Of a stretch of DNA of 17,525 bases, positions 6,475 to 13,863 are shown piece after piece. This stretch comes from Clostridia bacterium (GTDB taxonomy: Bacteria > Bacillota > Clostridia > UMGS1810). The translations under genes and the position numbers were made by a program. The notes below the pieces were generated by a model. That model did no database searches and had not been told where the DNA came from. It saw nothing but the letters and a program-made list of their open reading frames with translations. The DNA lies in contig JAFVSB010000002.1 of NCBI GenBank assembly GCA_017503945.1, positions 1 through 17,525 of the forward strand. Reading direction: 5' to 3'. The number at the start of each line of letters is the position of its first letter. Position 1 is the first letter of the stretch.

Positions 6475-9400
6475 TTAACCTTCTATAGCGCGTCTGAGTT
6501 CGATGTAGTTACCTTCAAAATTAATCTGATAACTTTCACAATAGTTGCCGTAGCCATCATCAAAGCTGCGCAGCACTTTGATAACTTTACCGTTGAATGT
6601 AGCTTCAAATTCGTTATCATTTATGCGTTTGATGGTCAATGTTTTGCCCTTGATGGTCACTGCGTAGGTGTCGGCATCAATCTTCACTATCTTGTCATGA
6701 ATATCGTCTAAGTCATCATATTTGTCTGATACTTTATTACAAAGCTTATCGAGCAAATCAAACGCTTCGTCTGTGGTGATATCGATACCATTGAAGGCTT
6801 TATTTACAGCTTTGCGGATATACTCATAATCACCGGAGCCGTATTCTTTATTGAGAGGACTTGTTTTGTACCATTCAAGCACTTCATCGAGCAAGGAGCC
6901 GAATTTTTCTGTGAGTTTCTGCTCTATTGCGCTTACGATATTGTTGTCGAGCTTGTCAGGGAGGTCGCCTGTGTCGGCATATGCCTCAAGCATATCTGCA
7001 AGCATATTTGCCTTTTCTACGAAGAAGTCTTCATAATTGAGCACAAGCTCGTCGAGCTGCTGCTCGGTGAGGTTTTCTGTGTACCAGTTGATTGCATCAT
7101 CGCCAACGATAGCAAGACGGAGCACAAGGTCATAATATTCACTGTAGCTCTTGAGTCTGTAGCCATCAGCCTCGTTTCCGTCGAAGAATGTGGCGGGCGA
7201 AGTCATGGTAGCAAGCTCCTGAAGATATTCGTTCTGATCATAGTAGAGCTTAGATTTTGCTATGTCTACAAAGCGACTGAAGTTAGTGTCATAAAGCGGA
7301 ACATAGATGTCTTTTACAGGGTTAACCTTAAAGGTCATGCCTGTGTTGATGCGAGCATCCTGGCCGTTAGTGTTGTCAATGAGACCCTGGTCAATCTGCG
7401 CAACAACCTCATTGTAGGGTTTGTCATAGATTGCTCTGAGAGTAGCTTCGGGATAAATCTTAAACACTTTTTCAATCAGACTCTCGGGAGCGCCCTGATC
7501 AACTATGAGATCTTTGATAGCGTCATAGCTATAGTCATCTATCATGTCATTGATCGCTTCGAGCACAAATTTAACATCGGGCTTAATGGTGAGCTGCTCG
7601 CCATCGACAAGCTCATCAACGAGTGTGTTGATGGTATCTTCATATTTTGATTCAATGATTTCGTCGATTGTTTCATCAAGACGGGTTGTGCCCTCTTTTT
7701 CACCGGGGAGTGAATCAAGGTGTTCTATTGCATAGTCTACATAATCATCGAGCATATCGATGTGATTGTGCTCTACTATTTCAACAACTGCAAAGTGAAT
7801 CATCTTGTCTCTCTTGGCAATGTGCTCGGCATCTGTTGTTTCAAACATATCCACTATGATATCTGTGATGAACTGTTTTGTTGTCTTAGTGGTAATGTTA
7901 TCGGGCACAAAACCGAACATTTCCAACACTGCATCTTTAAGCAGATCATCGAGTGAATTATATCCGAATTTTTTTGCAAAATCATCGTCGAAATCTGTTG
8001 GTGCGTTAATTTTGATTATGTCAACTATAAATTCGCGGGCATCTGCTGAGGGATCGATGTTGCCATCATAATCAATGCCTGCATTATCGCTGAGATAGTC
8101 CTTCACAAATGCACCATCGAAATTATTTTCATCTATCTTATCATCGATAATGCTCTTTGCAGTAACTTTGGCTTCGTCGAGAATGTCTGCACTATCAATG
8201 CCAAGAAGTTCGATTGTATCAGTTAGGTCTTCGCAAGATGCAAGTCTTTCATTTATAACATCTGAAATAAGCTCTCTGGTGTTTGCATAGTCTGCAAATG
8301 TTACAGTGTCTGTGTCATCGCCTACCGCCATTGCAAGATAATCATCAAGAATATCATCTCTTTCAGCAGTTGCAAGAGCCGACTGAATGTCTGAAAGCTC
8401 AGTATCGCTCACCTGCACACCGTCTGGCTTTTCGAGGAGTTTTTCAATCTGCTTGCGTGCCTCGGCTTTTACCTCTTCATCAGTGTTATTTATAGCATCG
8501 TCAACAAGCTTATCAACCACTTCGCCAAACACAGCTTTGGGATCATTTTCTATTGATGCATCATAAGTGTTGCCTGTGAGGGCTTCCACGATTTTGTGAT
8601 AAACTGTATCATCGGAGCTAATCTGGTCTACAATAGCATCTGAGATGGCATCTTCATTGCCTTCAACAAACTCATTCCAATCTGCATATCCTGCAAGCTT
8701 TGCAAGATCATCTGCTGTAGTGATAGAGTTAATCTTTTCGACAACTATATCTTCAAGGCAAGCCGCAACATTTTTGCCTGATAAGGAAGCTGCTGTTATT
8801 GAAATGTCAAAATCCTGACTGCCCACTGTATCATCAAAGAAATCATCATCAGTGAGAAGTTTTGAATAAAGCTCATCAATTACTTCATCTTTTATAAAGT
8901 CCTTGGCAGGCTTTTCAAGCGCTGCACTATCTACTACAACATCAATTTCATAAACTTCTTTGATTGCAGTCTGCAGTTCAGACGGGTCCTCAAGCAATTT
9001 TTCACACATTTCTTCCGCGAGCTTTGTGGTGTCTGCATTGCCGTCACTGAGAGCTTCTTTTACAGTGCCTTCAATAAGATCTTCAAGGTCAGCAATCGCC
9101 TGGCCATCACCCGAATTGGCTATTGACTCAAAATAGTCAATGATTGCATCGTGCAAAGTGTCATCGTTCTCTAAGGTGTCTTTAGCTTTGTCAATGATGA
9201 ATTTTCTGATGTTTGCCTTGTTGAGGTCACGGTCTATAAATGAAGCAAATTTCACTGTGAAGCTCTGGTCAAGGATTTTGTTGTTATCATCAAGAATTCC
9301 CTTATCGCGGAGCTTGCCAAAGGCTTTGTCGCCTGCCTTTTCAATTTGCTGTCTTATAAGCTTATAACCTTCGGTGTTATAACCATTGCTACCTTTGTAT

Positions 9401-11832
9401 AAAGCATCCCAGAGGAAGTCCTTGATAGTGTCTGCCAATCTGGTGCCTGTCTTTTTAGAATTGCCCATTGCATCAATTGTGAGACCCTGCTCTTCATACG
9501 CTCTTGTAAAGCTATATGGCAGATTTGACATCTGCACGAGCCTTGCTGTAATGGTTATTCTGGGGATTTTTACATTGACTTTTACGATGTCATCGGCGTC
9601 TGCAATATCGCCGGTGATTTTAATGTTGCTGTCAAATCTTTCCCACTTGATGGGGGTAGCATTCAAATCGGGTTTATAATACCAGGCTGAATTTACAGTG
9701 TGAACATAGGGATCTTGTGCATACAAAAGTGAAATGTCACTGTTTTCTTCATAGCCTGCAAATGAAAGCAAATTGCCTGCAAGAGAAGTGAAAACATTTT
9801 TATCTACAGTTGCGCCTTCGGGCACTCTTACAGTTTCAACATCCTGATAGCGGTGATTAAAGAACACAACCTTATAAAACTTTGTATTGCCCCAAACGGC
9901 GGTTAGCCTGATCTTTGGCTCGCCTGAAGCGTCATCATAATCAGTTATAACAAGAGCGTGTTGTGGTGCAAATTCGTTTGCTCCACCGATGGATGGATTT
10001 GAATACCAGCTGCTCAAATCATAGCTGTTTTCCATGTCACCAACGCCCGGGAGTGTTATGGTTGCTCCGAATTTGGCTTGTGTCACAGGGGCGATTCCAT
10101 CTCTGAATTTACCATCGCCGAGTACATACTCAATGGTAACATCGCATCTGTCATAATAAAGCTTGAGCGCAAAATTGCCGTCAGCTGTTACCACACCTTC
10201 TGTGACATTATCAGCATGAGTGTCTTTAAATATATAACCTCTTACAGTTTTATCATCTTGACCGGCAAAAACCTGTGCACCTGCAAAATCTTTTTTGATT
10301 TTTGTGAGTTCGTCGTGTTTTTCAAAAATTTGAGGATTGCTCAGTGATGAAATGTAGTATTCTATTTTATATTCATATGTGGGGTTAAAATCATAGTAAA
10401 GCTTAAAGGTCTTGACAGTGTTTTGCGAAATCTCACCCTGTCTGTCCTCTGTTTTGTATTGCTTGTTGGGAGAATACTTGATTTCGTCATAGTCGGCTAC
10501 ATCAAGATAGTTATCGCAAACAACTGTCTCGCCTACTCTGGCATAGCCTGCTTTTTCAAGTTTTTTATCAAGTCGGTAGGCATCTGAATTTGCTTCAAGC
10601 TGGAAATAGTGCTCTACATTGTAATAATAAACAGGTACAAAAGTCACATTGCCATTGATTTTGCATGTGTCATCTTTTTTATATACCTTTTCGTTTGCTG
10701 AATCTGTGGAAAGAACCCAGCCAGCAAAGGCATCGTGGCCAGCACCGTTTGGTCCGGGGAAGGTGAAGTTCTTGCCTGAATTTACAGAATATGTTTTATT
10801 GGTATAGCCTGCACCGTTGATGGTAACAGTGTAAGTGACAGGTTTGGATGTAGAAGAGCCACCACCGATTGCAATGCCTGAGCTTGTCTTAAATGTGGCT
10901 TTGGTTATTTCGCGGATACCTACAAACGGAGCTTCGGCACGATAGTTGTTGAAGTGAACAATACCGTTGACATCTTTTACAACAACACCCTCGCCTACTT
11001 TGGTGTTTGTGAGAGTGATGGAGCCTTCACCGCCTCGGGCAAGGAGTCTGCCCTTGATGATTACATTTTTGAGCACAACTGTGCCTGCGCCAACACCATC
11101 ACCAATGATGAGGTCACCATTGATGGTGACATTGCTGAGGGTGACACCTGATGTGCGAATGAGGCTTGATGCTGCACCGGATTGTTTAAATTCACCGGGG
11201 GTTGTGTAGTAGGTTTTGATAATATTGTGCATAATCTGCGCAAATTCTTCGCGGGTGATGTTACTGTGAGGATTAAGGTTTCCGTTGGCATCACCGTTTA
11301 TGTATTTTTTCTGAGAAAGAATTGCAGCATATGGCTTTGCCCAGCCAGAAACATTTTGGCCGTCGGGGTGGCTGCCAAGTGCTGAAAAATCAGAGGTTTC
11401 GAGCACCAAAGCCCTTGCAACAACAGCAAAAACCTCTTCTCTTGTGATGGGAGCATTAGGACGCATTACGCCCGTTGCATCACCCTGGAAGGTCTGCATA
11501 TTTACCGCTTTGGCAATCTCAGTGTAGAACCAATCGTCTGCCGACACATCATTAAACTTTGATATATCAGCCATCTTAACCGCGCCGAATGCACGATTGA
11601 TGATGGTGGCCATTTCCGCACGGGTAAGGTTACCCTGAGGCTCAATGGTGGTTGTTGTTCTACCGTTTAAAAGACCATTGGCAACGGCGGCTGTCATAGC
11701 CTCGTTGGACCAACCGGTAGGGAAATCGGTAAAATCTGATGGTTGTGCGGCATATGCCACAGGAAGCATGGGTAAAAGCATTGCAATGCTCAAAAGCACT
11801 GCGATAGTCTTTTTGAAAAATTTGTTTTTCAT
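6475..11832 (-). CDS. Giant (1785-aa) SLH-anchored multidomain surface protein
   Basis: Secreted cell-wall protein. A signal peptide with a VAYAA cleavage region (about residue 28) is followed by three SLH domains (about 34-84, 93-144, 158-206). A short beta-solenoid-like stretch comes next (about 227-290: TLSNVTINGDLIIGDG, VVLKNVIIKGRL), then a GGGSS hinge. From about 333 to 760 there are beta-rich modules resembling InlB B-repeat/MucBP-type repeats (AFAGWVLSTDSANEKVYKK; YNVEHYFQ; YKIEYYISS; YKVVFFNHR). A very acidic, Asp/Glu-rich helical region (about 790-1715) has loosely repeated 'IVDxLxDDAI' patterns. A small beta domain closes the protein (about 1718-1785). The start is ATG 11832 with GGGAGG 7 nt upstream, which adjoins the stop codon of the membrane-protein gene, so the two are an operon. 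I see no catalytic motif. It may be a structural or adhesive surface protein, and the acidic region could bind Ca2+. Confidence 0.88.
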   Translation of the reverse strand: MKNKFFKKTIAVLLSIAMLLPMLPVAYAAQPSDFTDFPTGWSNEAMTAAVANGLLNGRTTTTIEPQGNLTRAEMATIINRAFGAVKMADISKFNDVSADDWFYTEIAKAVNMQTFQGDATGVMRPNAPITREEVFAVVARALVLETSDFSALGSHPDGQNVSGWAKPYAAILSQKKYINGDANGNLNPHSNITREEFAQIMHNIIKTYYTTPGEFKQSGAASSLIRTSGVTLSNVTINGDLIIGDGVGAGTVVLKNVIIKGRLLARGGEGSITLTNTKVGEGVVVKDVNGIVHFNNYRAEAPFVGIREITKATFKTSSGIAIGGGSSTSKPVTYTVTINGAGYTNKTYSVNSGKNFTFPGPNGAGHDAFAGWVLSTDSANEKVYKKDDTCKINGNVTFVPVYYYNVEHYFQLEANSDAYRLDKKLEKAGYARVGETVVCDNYLDVADYDEIKYSPNKQYKTEDRQGEISQNTVKTFKLYYDFNPTYEYKIEYYISSLSNPQIFEKHDELTKIKKDFAGAQVFAGQDDKTVRGYIFKDTHADNVTEGVVTADGNFALKLYYDRCDVTIEYVLGDGKFRDGIAPVTQAKFGATITLPGVGDMENSYDLSSWYSNPSIGGANEFAPQHALVITDYDDASGEPKIRLTAVWGNTKFYKVVFFNHRYQDVETVRVPEGATVDKNVFTSLAGNLLSFAGYEENSDISLLYAQDPYVHTVNSAWYYKPDLNATPIKWERFDSNIKITGDIADADDIVKVNVKIPRITITARLVQMSNLPYSFTRAYEEQGLTIDAMGNSKKTGTRLADTIKDFLWDALYKGSNGYNTEGYKLIRQQIEKAGDKAFGKLRDKGILDDNNKILDQSFTVKFASFIDRDLNKANIRKFIIDKAKDTLENDDTLHDAIIDYFESIANSGDGQAIADLEDLIEGTVKEALSDGNADTTKLAEEMCEKLLEDPSELQTAIKEVYEIDVVVDSAALEKPAKDFIKDEVIDELYSKLLTDDDFFDDTVGSQDFDISITAASLSGKNVAACLEDIVVEKINSITTADDLAKLAGYADWNEFVEGNEDAISDAIVDQISSDDTVYHKIVEALTGNTYDASIENDPKAVFGEVVDKLVDDAINNTDEEVKAEARKQIEKLLEKPDGVQVSDTELSDIQSALATAERDDILDDYLAMAVGDDTDTVTFADYANTRELISDVINERLASCEDLTDTIELLGIDSADILDEAKVTAKSIIDDKIDENNFDGAFVKDYLSDNAGIDYDGNIDPSADAREFIVDIIKINAPTDFDDDFAKKFGYNSLDDLLKDAVLEMFGFVPDNITTKTTKQFITDIIVDMFETTDAEHIAKRDKMIHFAVVEIVEHNHIDMLDDYVDYAIEHLDSLPGEKEGTTRLDETIDEIIESKYEDTINTLVDELVDGEQLTIKPDVKFVLEAINDMIDDYSYDAIKDLIVDQGAPESLIEKVFKIYPEATLRAIYDKPYNEVVAQIDQGLIDNTNGQDARINTGMTFKVNPVKDIYVPLYDTNFSRFVDIAKSKLYYDQNEYLQELATMTSPATFFDGNEADGYRLKSYSEYYDLVLRLAIVGDDAINWYTENLTEQQLDELVLNYEDFFVEKANMLADMLEAYADTGDLPDKLDNNIVSAIEQKLTEKFGSLLDEVLEWYKTSPLNKEYGSGDYEYIRKAVNKAFNGIDITTDEAFDLLDKLCNKVSDKYDDLDDIHDKIVKIDADTYAVTIKGKTLTIKRINDNEFEATFNGKVIKVLRSFDDGYGNYCESYQINFEGNYIELRRAIEG

Positions 11833-11844
11833 CGTTTTTCCTCC

Positions 11845-12633
11845 CTATATTTGATTGAGATAATATGCTTTTTTTAGGCTTTTTTCACTGTTGTATGAAT
11901 CGCGAATTCTGCCAACAAGGCTCACATCGCCGCCCGAGGCTTTGAGCAAAGCCTCAAGCTTTGAAAGCACCTCGTTTACCTGAGCGTCACACTGCTTTTC
12001 TAAAGCCGCAGCCTTAGGATAGAGCGAAGATATTATGCTCTTTTTCTTGACAGCTCTTTCTTCTTCAGTAAGCTGATGATACACTGCTTTATATTCGCCA
12101 AACGCCTGATCATACAAAGCTTCAAGCTGAGCCACAAAAGAAGATTTGAGCACATACATCTGTGCTACGCATGCCGATATTTCTGCATCATTGCTGTTTA
12201 CAGTTTCCTTTGGCTTTTCACTGCTCTCTCCCGCATTTTCCTTGAGTTTTATTGCAGTTTCGGAATCTATCTGCTCACCTGTTTCGGTAATGGTAAGCTT
12301 TTTGTCATCGTTTAGCTCAATATCGGTGCCAAACATTTCTTTTACCGAGGTTTCCTCGGTGATGAGCTTTGTGAGCTCTTCATCGTTTATGACACCATCT
12401 TTGTGGAGCTCTTCTTCCACAGGTTTTGAAGGTCTCACGCTGTATTGGGGATTGTCCTTCAAATAATCCTCAACGCCCGAATGCGCAGAGCTTAGCATGT
12501 CGTCAATGTCGGCCCCGGAATATTTCCACCAGTAATACACTGCCTTGATATTGCCGAATTGCCACCATATAACACCTGCCACAATTGCTGTTATGACAAG
12601 AAATATTATAAGAATTTTATGTGTTTTCTTCAC
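11845..12633 (-). CDS. Small membrane-anchored coiled-coil protein, unknown function
   Basis: About 262 aa. An N-terminal KKTHK is followed by one membrane segment (about 7-24, LIIFLVITAIVAGVIWW) with the remainder probably outside the cell. A variable, charged middle (about 45-150) precedes a helical, coiled-coil-prone C-terminal part (about 150-245: QLEALYDQAFGEYKAVYHQL, AAALEKQCDAQVNEVLSKLEALL). I chose GTG 12633: GGTGG lies 8 nt upstream, whereas GTG 12648 falls inside that ribosome site. Its TAG stop is 12 nt before the giant SLH start and abuts that gene's Shine-Dalgarno, so expression is probably coupled. It is first in the element's cargo operon, behind the promoter at 12722-12750. 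I do not recognise the family; helping to export or assemble the neighbouring surface protein is only a guess. Confidence 0.75.
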   Translation of the reverse strand: MKKTHKILIIFLVITAIVAGVIWWQFGNIKAVYYWWKYSGADIDDMLSSAHSGVEDYLKDNPQYSVRPSKPVEEELHKDGVINDEELTKLITEETSVKEMFGTDIELNDDKKLTITETGEQIDSETAIKLKENAGESSEKPKETVNSNDAEISACVAQMYVLKSSFVAQLEALYDQAFGEYKAVYHQLTEEERAVKKKSIISSLYPKAAALEKQCDAQVNEVLSKLEALLKASGGDVSLVGRIRDSYNSEKSLKKAYYLNQI

Positions 12634-12717
12634 AATAAGAACCACCACCTTATATACTTGAGCACCCGTTTTAAATTCACGGGAGGGTATATTAATCCAT
12701 AATTAAAATCATACATA

Positions 12718-13269
12718 CTATATTGTATACTTAATCCATAAAAATGTCAAGTGATTGAAAGATATTTTTGCAAAAAACACAAAAAAGCAAACAAAGATGG
12801 CACACACATCAATTTGTGCCACAGGAAGATTGTTTTTTTGCCACAGACCAATATCGGCTGCATCTTCTTTGAATTTTGAGCTGAATGTTTTGGCATTGCC
12901 CTCAGAGCCAAAAAGAATAACCTTCTTATCATATGTGGCTATGCCTTCAACCTGTGCAGGTCTGCCAAGACCTGTGAACACATCTAAAGTGATGCGCAAG
13001 AAAAATTTGAGGTCTACCGAATAATAGCCTCTGTTGAATGCAACAGGCTCTACATCGGAATAAACCCAGATGATTTCCGCCTTGCGGCATCTGATGCTTG
13101 TTGAGCGGTCAACAAGACTCTGTCCGCATTCGGTGAGATATACTCTCAGATTTTCTATGCATTCTTTATCGCGGCAGGAATCATACACTTTTTTTGTCTG
13201 GATGCACACTTCGTCATTGCAAAGGTTGCTGTTTGAGTTCGAATTGCAGGAATTAACCCTATCGCTCAT
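12718..13269 (-). CDS. 5' half of interrupted cysteine-rich protein gene
   Basis: Starts at ATG 13269 with GGAGGT 7 nt upstream; the longer open frame (to 13365) has no ribosome site. Residues 1-152 belong to the host gene: an Asn/Ser/Cys-rich N-terminus, VCIQTKKVYDSCRDKEC, an FNRGYYSVDLKFFLRITLD core, a KKVILFGSEG motif and NNLPVAQ at the junction. Seven Cys fall in this part. After Gln152 the frame enters the element and adds 31 unrelated, hydrophobic residues (IDVCAIFVCFFVF...) to a stop at 12718. From memory, relatives in spore-forming Clostridia continue with 'VEVVDPI...' here, which is what the 3' half at 3553-3947 supplies. As it stands the gene gives a 183-aa truncated protein. It is divergent from the thioesterase gene and has a possible sporulation promoter at 13314-13340. 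Confidence 0.88.
   Translation of the reverse strand: MSDRVNSCNSNSNSNLCNDEVCIQTKKVYDSCRDKECIENLRVYLTECGQSLVDRSTSIRCRKAEIIWVYSDVEPVAFNRGYYSVDLKFFLRITLDVFTGLGRPAQVEGIATYDKKVILFGSEGNAKTFSSKFKEDAADIGLWQKNNLPVAQIDVCAIFVCFFVFFAKISFNHLTFLWIKYTI
12722..12750 (-). promoter_or_regulatory. Near-consensus vegetative (sigma-A) promoter of the element's cargo
   Basis: On the minus strand, a perfect TTGACA (12750-12745), a 17-bp spacer and TACAAT (12727-12722, 5 of 6). Start of transcription is expected near 12715, about 80 nt before the membrane-protein start. It lies about 60 nt inside the right element end, so the cargo would be transcribed independently of the host gene. The leader has only a weak 5-bp hairpin (12665-12683). 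Confidence 0.75.
12813..12821. repeat. Right attachment-site core
   Basis: TTTGTGCCA on the plus strand, the partner of TTTGTGACA at 3942-3950. The perfect six-base core covers codon CAA (Gln152) of the 5' gene half. Downstream of it the frame leaves the host protein. Confidence 0.75.
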
Positions 13270-13313
13270 AAATATGACCTCCAATAATAGAATTAGACAT
13301 GGTAGTCTACTAA

Positions 13314-13340
13314 TATAATATGAAAATTTCTGATTTTGGT
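13314..13340 (-). promoter_or_regulatory. Possible sigma-K-type promoter of the cysteine-rich gene
   Basis: The minus strand reads AC (13340-13339), 16 nt, then CATATTATA (13322-13314). That fits the sigma-K pattern AC-N16/17-CATANNNTA and lies about 45 nt before the ATG. The same bases also make a fair sigma-A promoter (TTCACC, 17 bp, TATTAT), so the sigma factor is not decided. On the plus strand TATAAT at 13314-13319 could serve the divergent thioesterase gene, though no good -35 is seen. Confidence 0.4.
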
Positions 13341-13389
13341 GAATACGGATATTTTTTGCAGGCAAAATAATTGCGGGTGAAATATATTG

Positions 13390-13863
13390 ATGAAAAACTC
13401 TAAAAAAGTGACCGACTCATACACACATCATGTGCAGATTCTCTCTCAGAGCTCTCTCAATGGCTACAGGCGCCTCTTTGGCGGCAGACTCATGGAATGG
13501 ATTGACATTGTGGCGGCTGTAGTGGCAAGGCGTCATTGCAACATGAATGTGACAACTGCCGCTGTGGACAGTCTCATCTTTAAAAAGCCTGCCTTTGCAA
13601 ACGACACCGTGGTAATCGACGGCTATATCACCTATGCAGGAAAAACCTCGATGGAAATATGTGTGGAGACCTTTGTGGAAAATCTTGATGGCAGCAAAGA
13701 AGCTATAAACACTGCCTATGTGGTGATGGTGGCAATTGACCAAAACGGTAAACCCAGCAAGGTGCCGGAGCTGATTATCGAAACCGAGCAAGACCGCCAG
13801 AATTATGAAGCGGCACTCAGGCGCAAAGAATATCGGAAATTAAGAGCCAATGAAAAATTTTAA
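13390..13863 (+). CDS. Hotdog-fold acyl-CoA thioesterase
   Basis: Cytoplasmic single-hotdog-domain enzyme of the YciA/BFIT/Acot family, 157 aa, hydrolysing acyl-CoA to free acid and CoA. The family signature is RRLFGGRLMEWIDIVAAVVA (about residues 27-46), with TAAVDSLIFKKPAFANDTV on the following strands. The C-terminus is a charged helix (DRQNYEAALRRKEYRKLR). I start at ATG 13390 with GGGTGA about 9 nt upstream; a TTG one codon earlier (13387) is possible. It is divergent from the cysteine-rich gene and convergent with the protease, whose stop codon overlaps this one (13860-13863). Chain-length preference cannot be read from sequence. Confidence 0.9.
   Translation: MKNSKKVTDSYTHHVQILSQSSLNGYRRLFGGRLMEWIDIVAAVVARRHCNMNVTTAAVDSLIFKKPAFANDTVVIDGYITYAGKTSMEICVETFVENLDGSKEAINTAYVVMVAIDQNGKPSKVPELIIETEQDRQNYEAALRRKEYRKLRANEKF

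Larger units (their letters stand above)
3942..12818 (-). mobile_element. 8.87-kb skin-like intervening element inside the cysteine-rich gene
   Basis: Bounded by direct repeats TTTGTG at 3942-3947 and 12813-12818, exactly 8,871 bp apart. It contains, all on the minus strand, a membrane protein (11845-12633), a 1785-aa SLH protein (6475-11832), a 470-aa SLH protein (4842-6254) and a serine recombinase (3933-4787) at the junction. Removing one unit fuses codon CAA of the 5' half (12816-12814) with codon ACA of the 3' half (3942-3940) in frame. The rebuilt site carries a partial dyad, CTGT-N7-ACAG, centred on the shared bases, as expected for a serine-recombinase attB. I see no terminal inverted repeats, transposase, phage genes or flanking target duplication beyond the core. 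The layout parallels sporulation elements such as skin, but host gene and cargo differ. Excision itself is inferred. Confidence 0.85.

Noticed and set aside
12665..12683. Terminator in the leader of the cargo operon
   Set aside because: The stem is only 5 bp with a 9-nt AT-rich loop and no T run follows.
3942..12821. Composite transposon, IS or prophage
   Set aside because: No transposase, no terminal inverted repeats and no phage structural or replication genes are seen; the only recombination gene is a serine recombinase at the junction.
3942..12821. Assembly chimera creating a false split gene
   Set aside because: It cannot be fully excluded from sequence alone, but the in-frame joint, shared core, recombinase at the edge and preserved host terminator are hard to get by accident.
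12718..13365. Treating the two cysteine-rich frames as paralogues
   Set aside because: They do not align with each other; one supplies the N-terminal and the other the C-terminal motifs, and they join in frame at a shared repeat.
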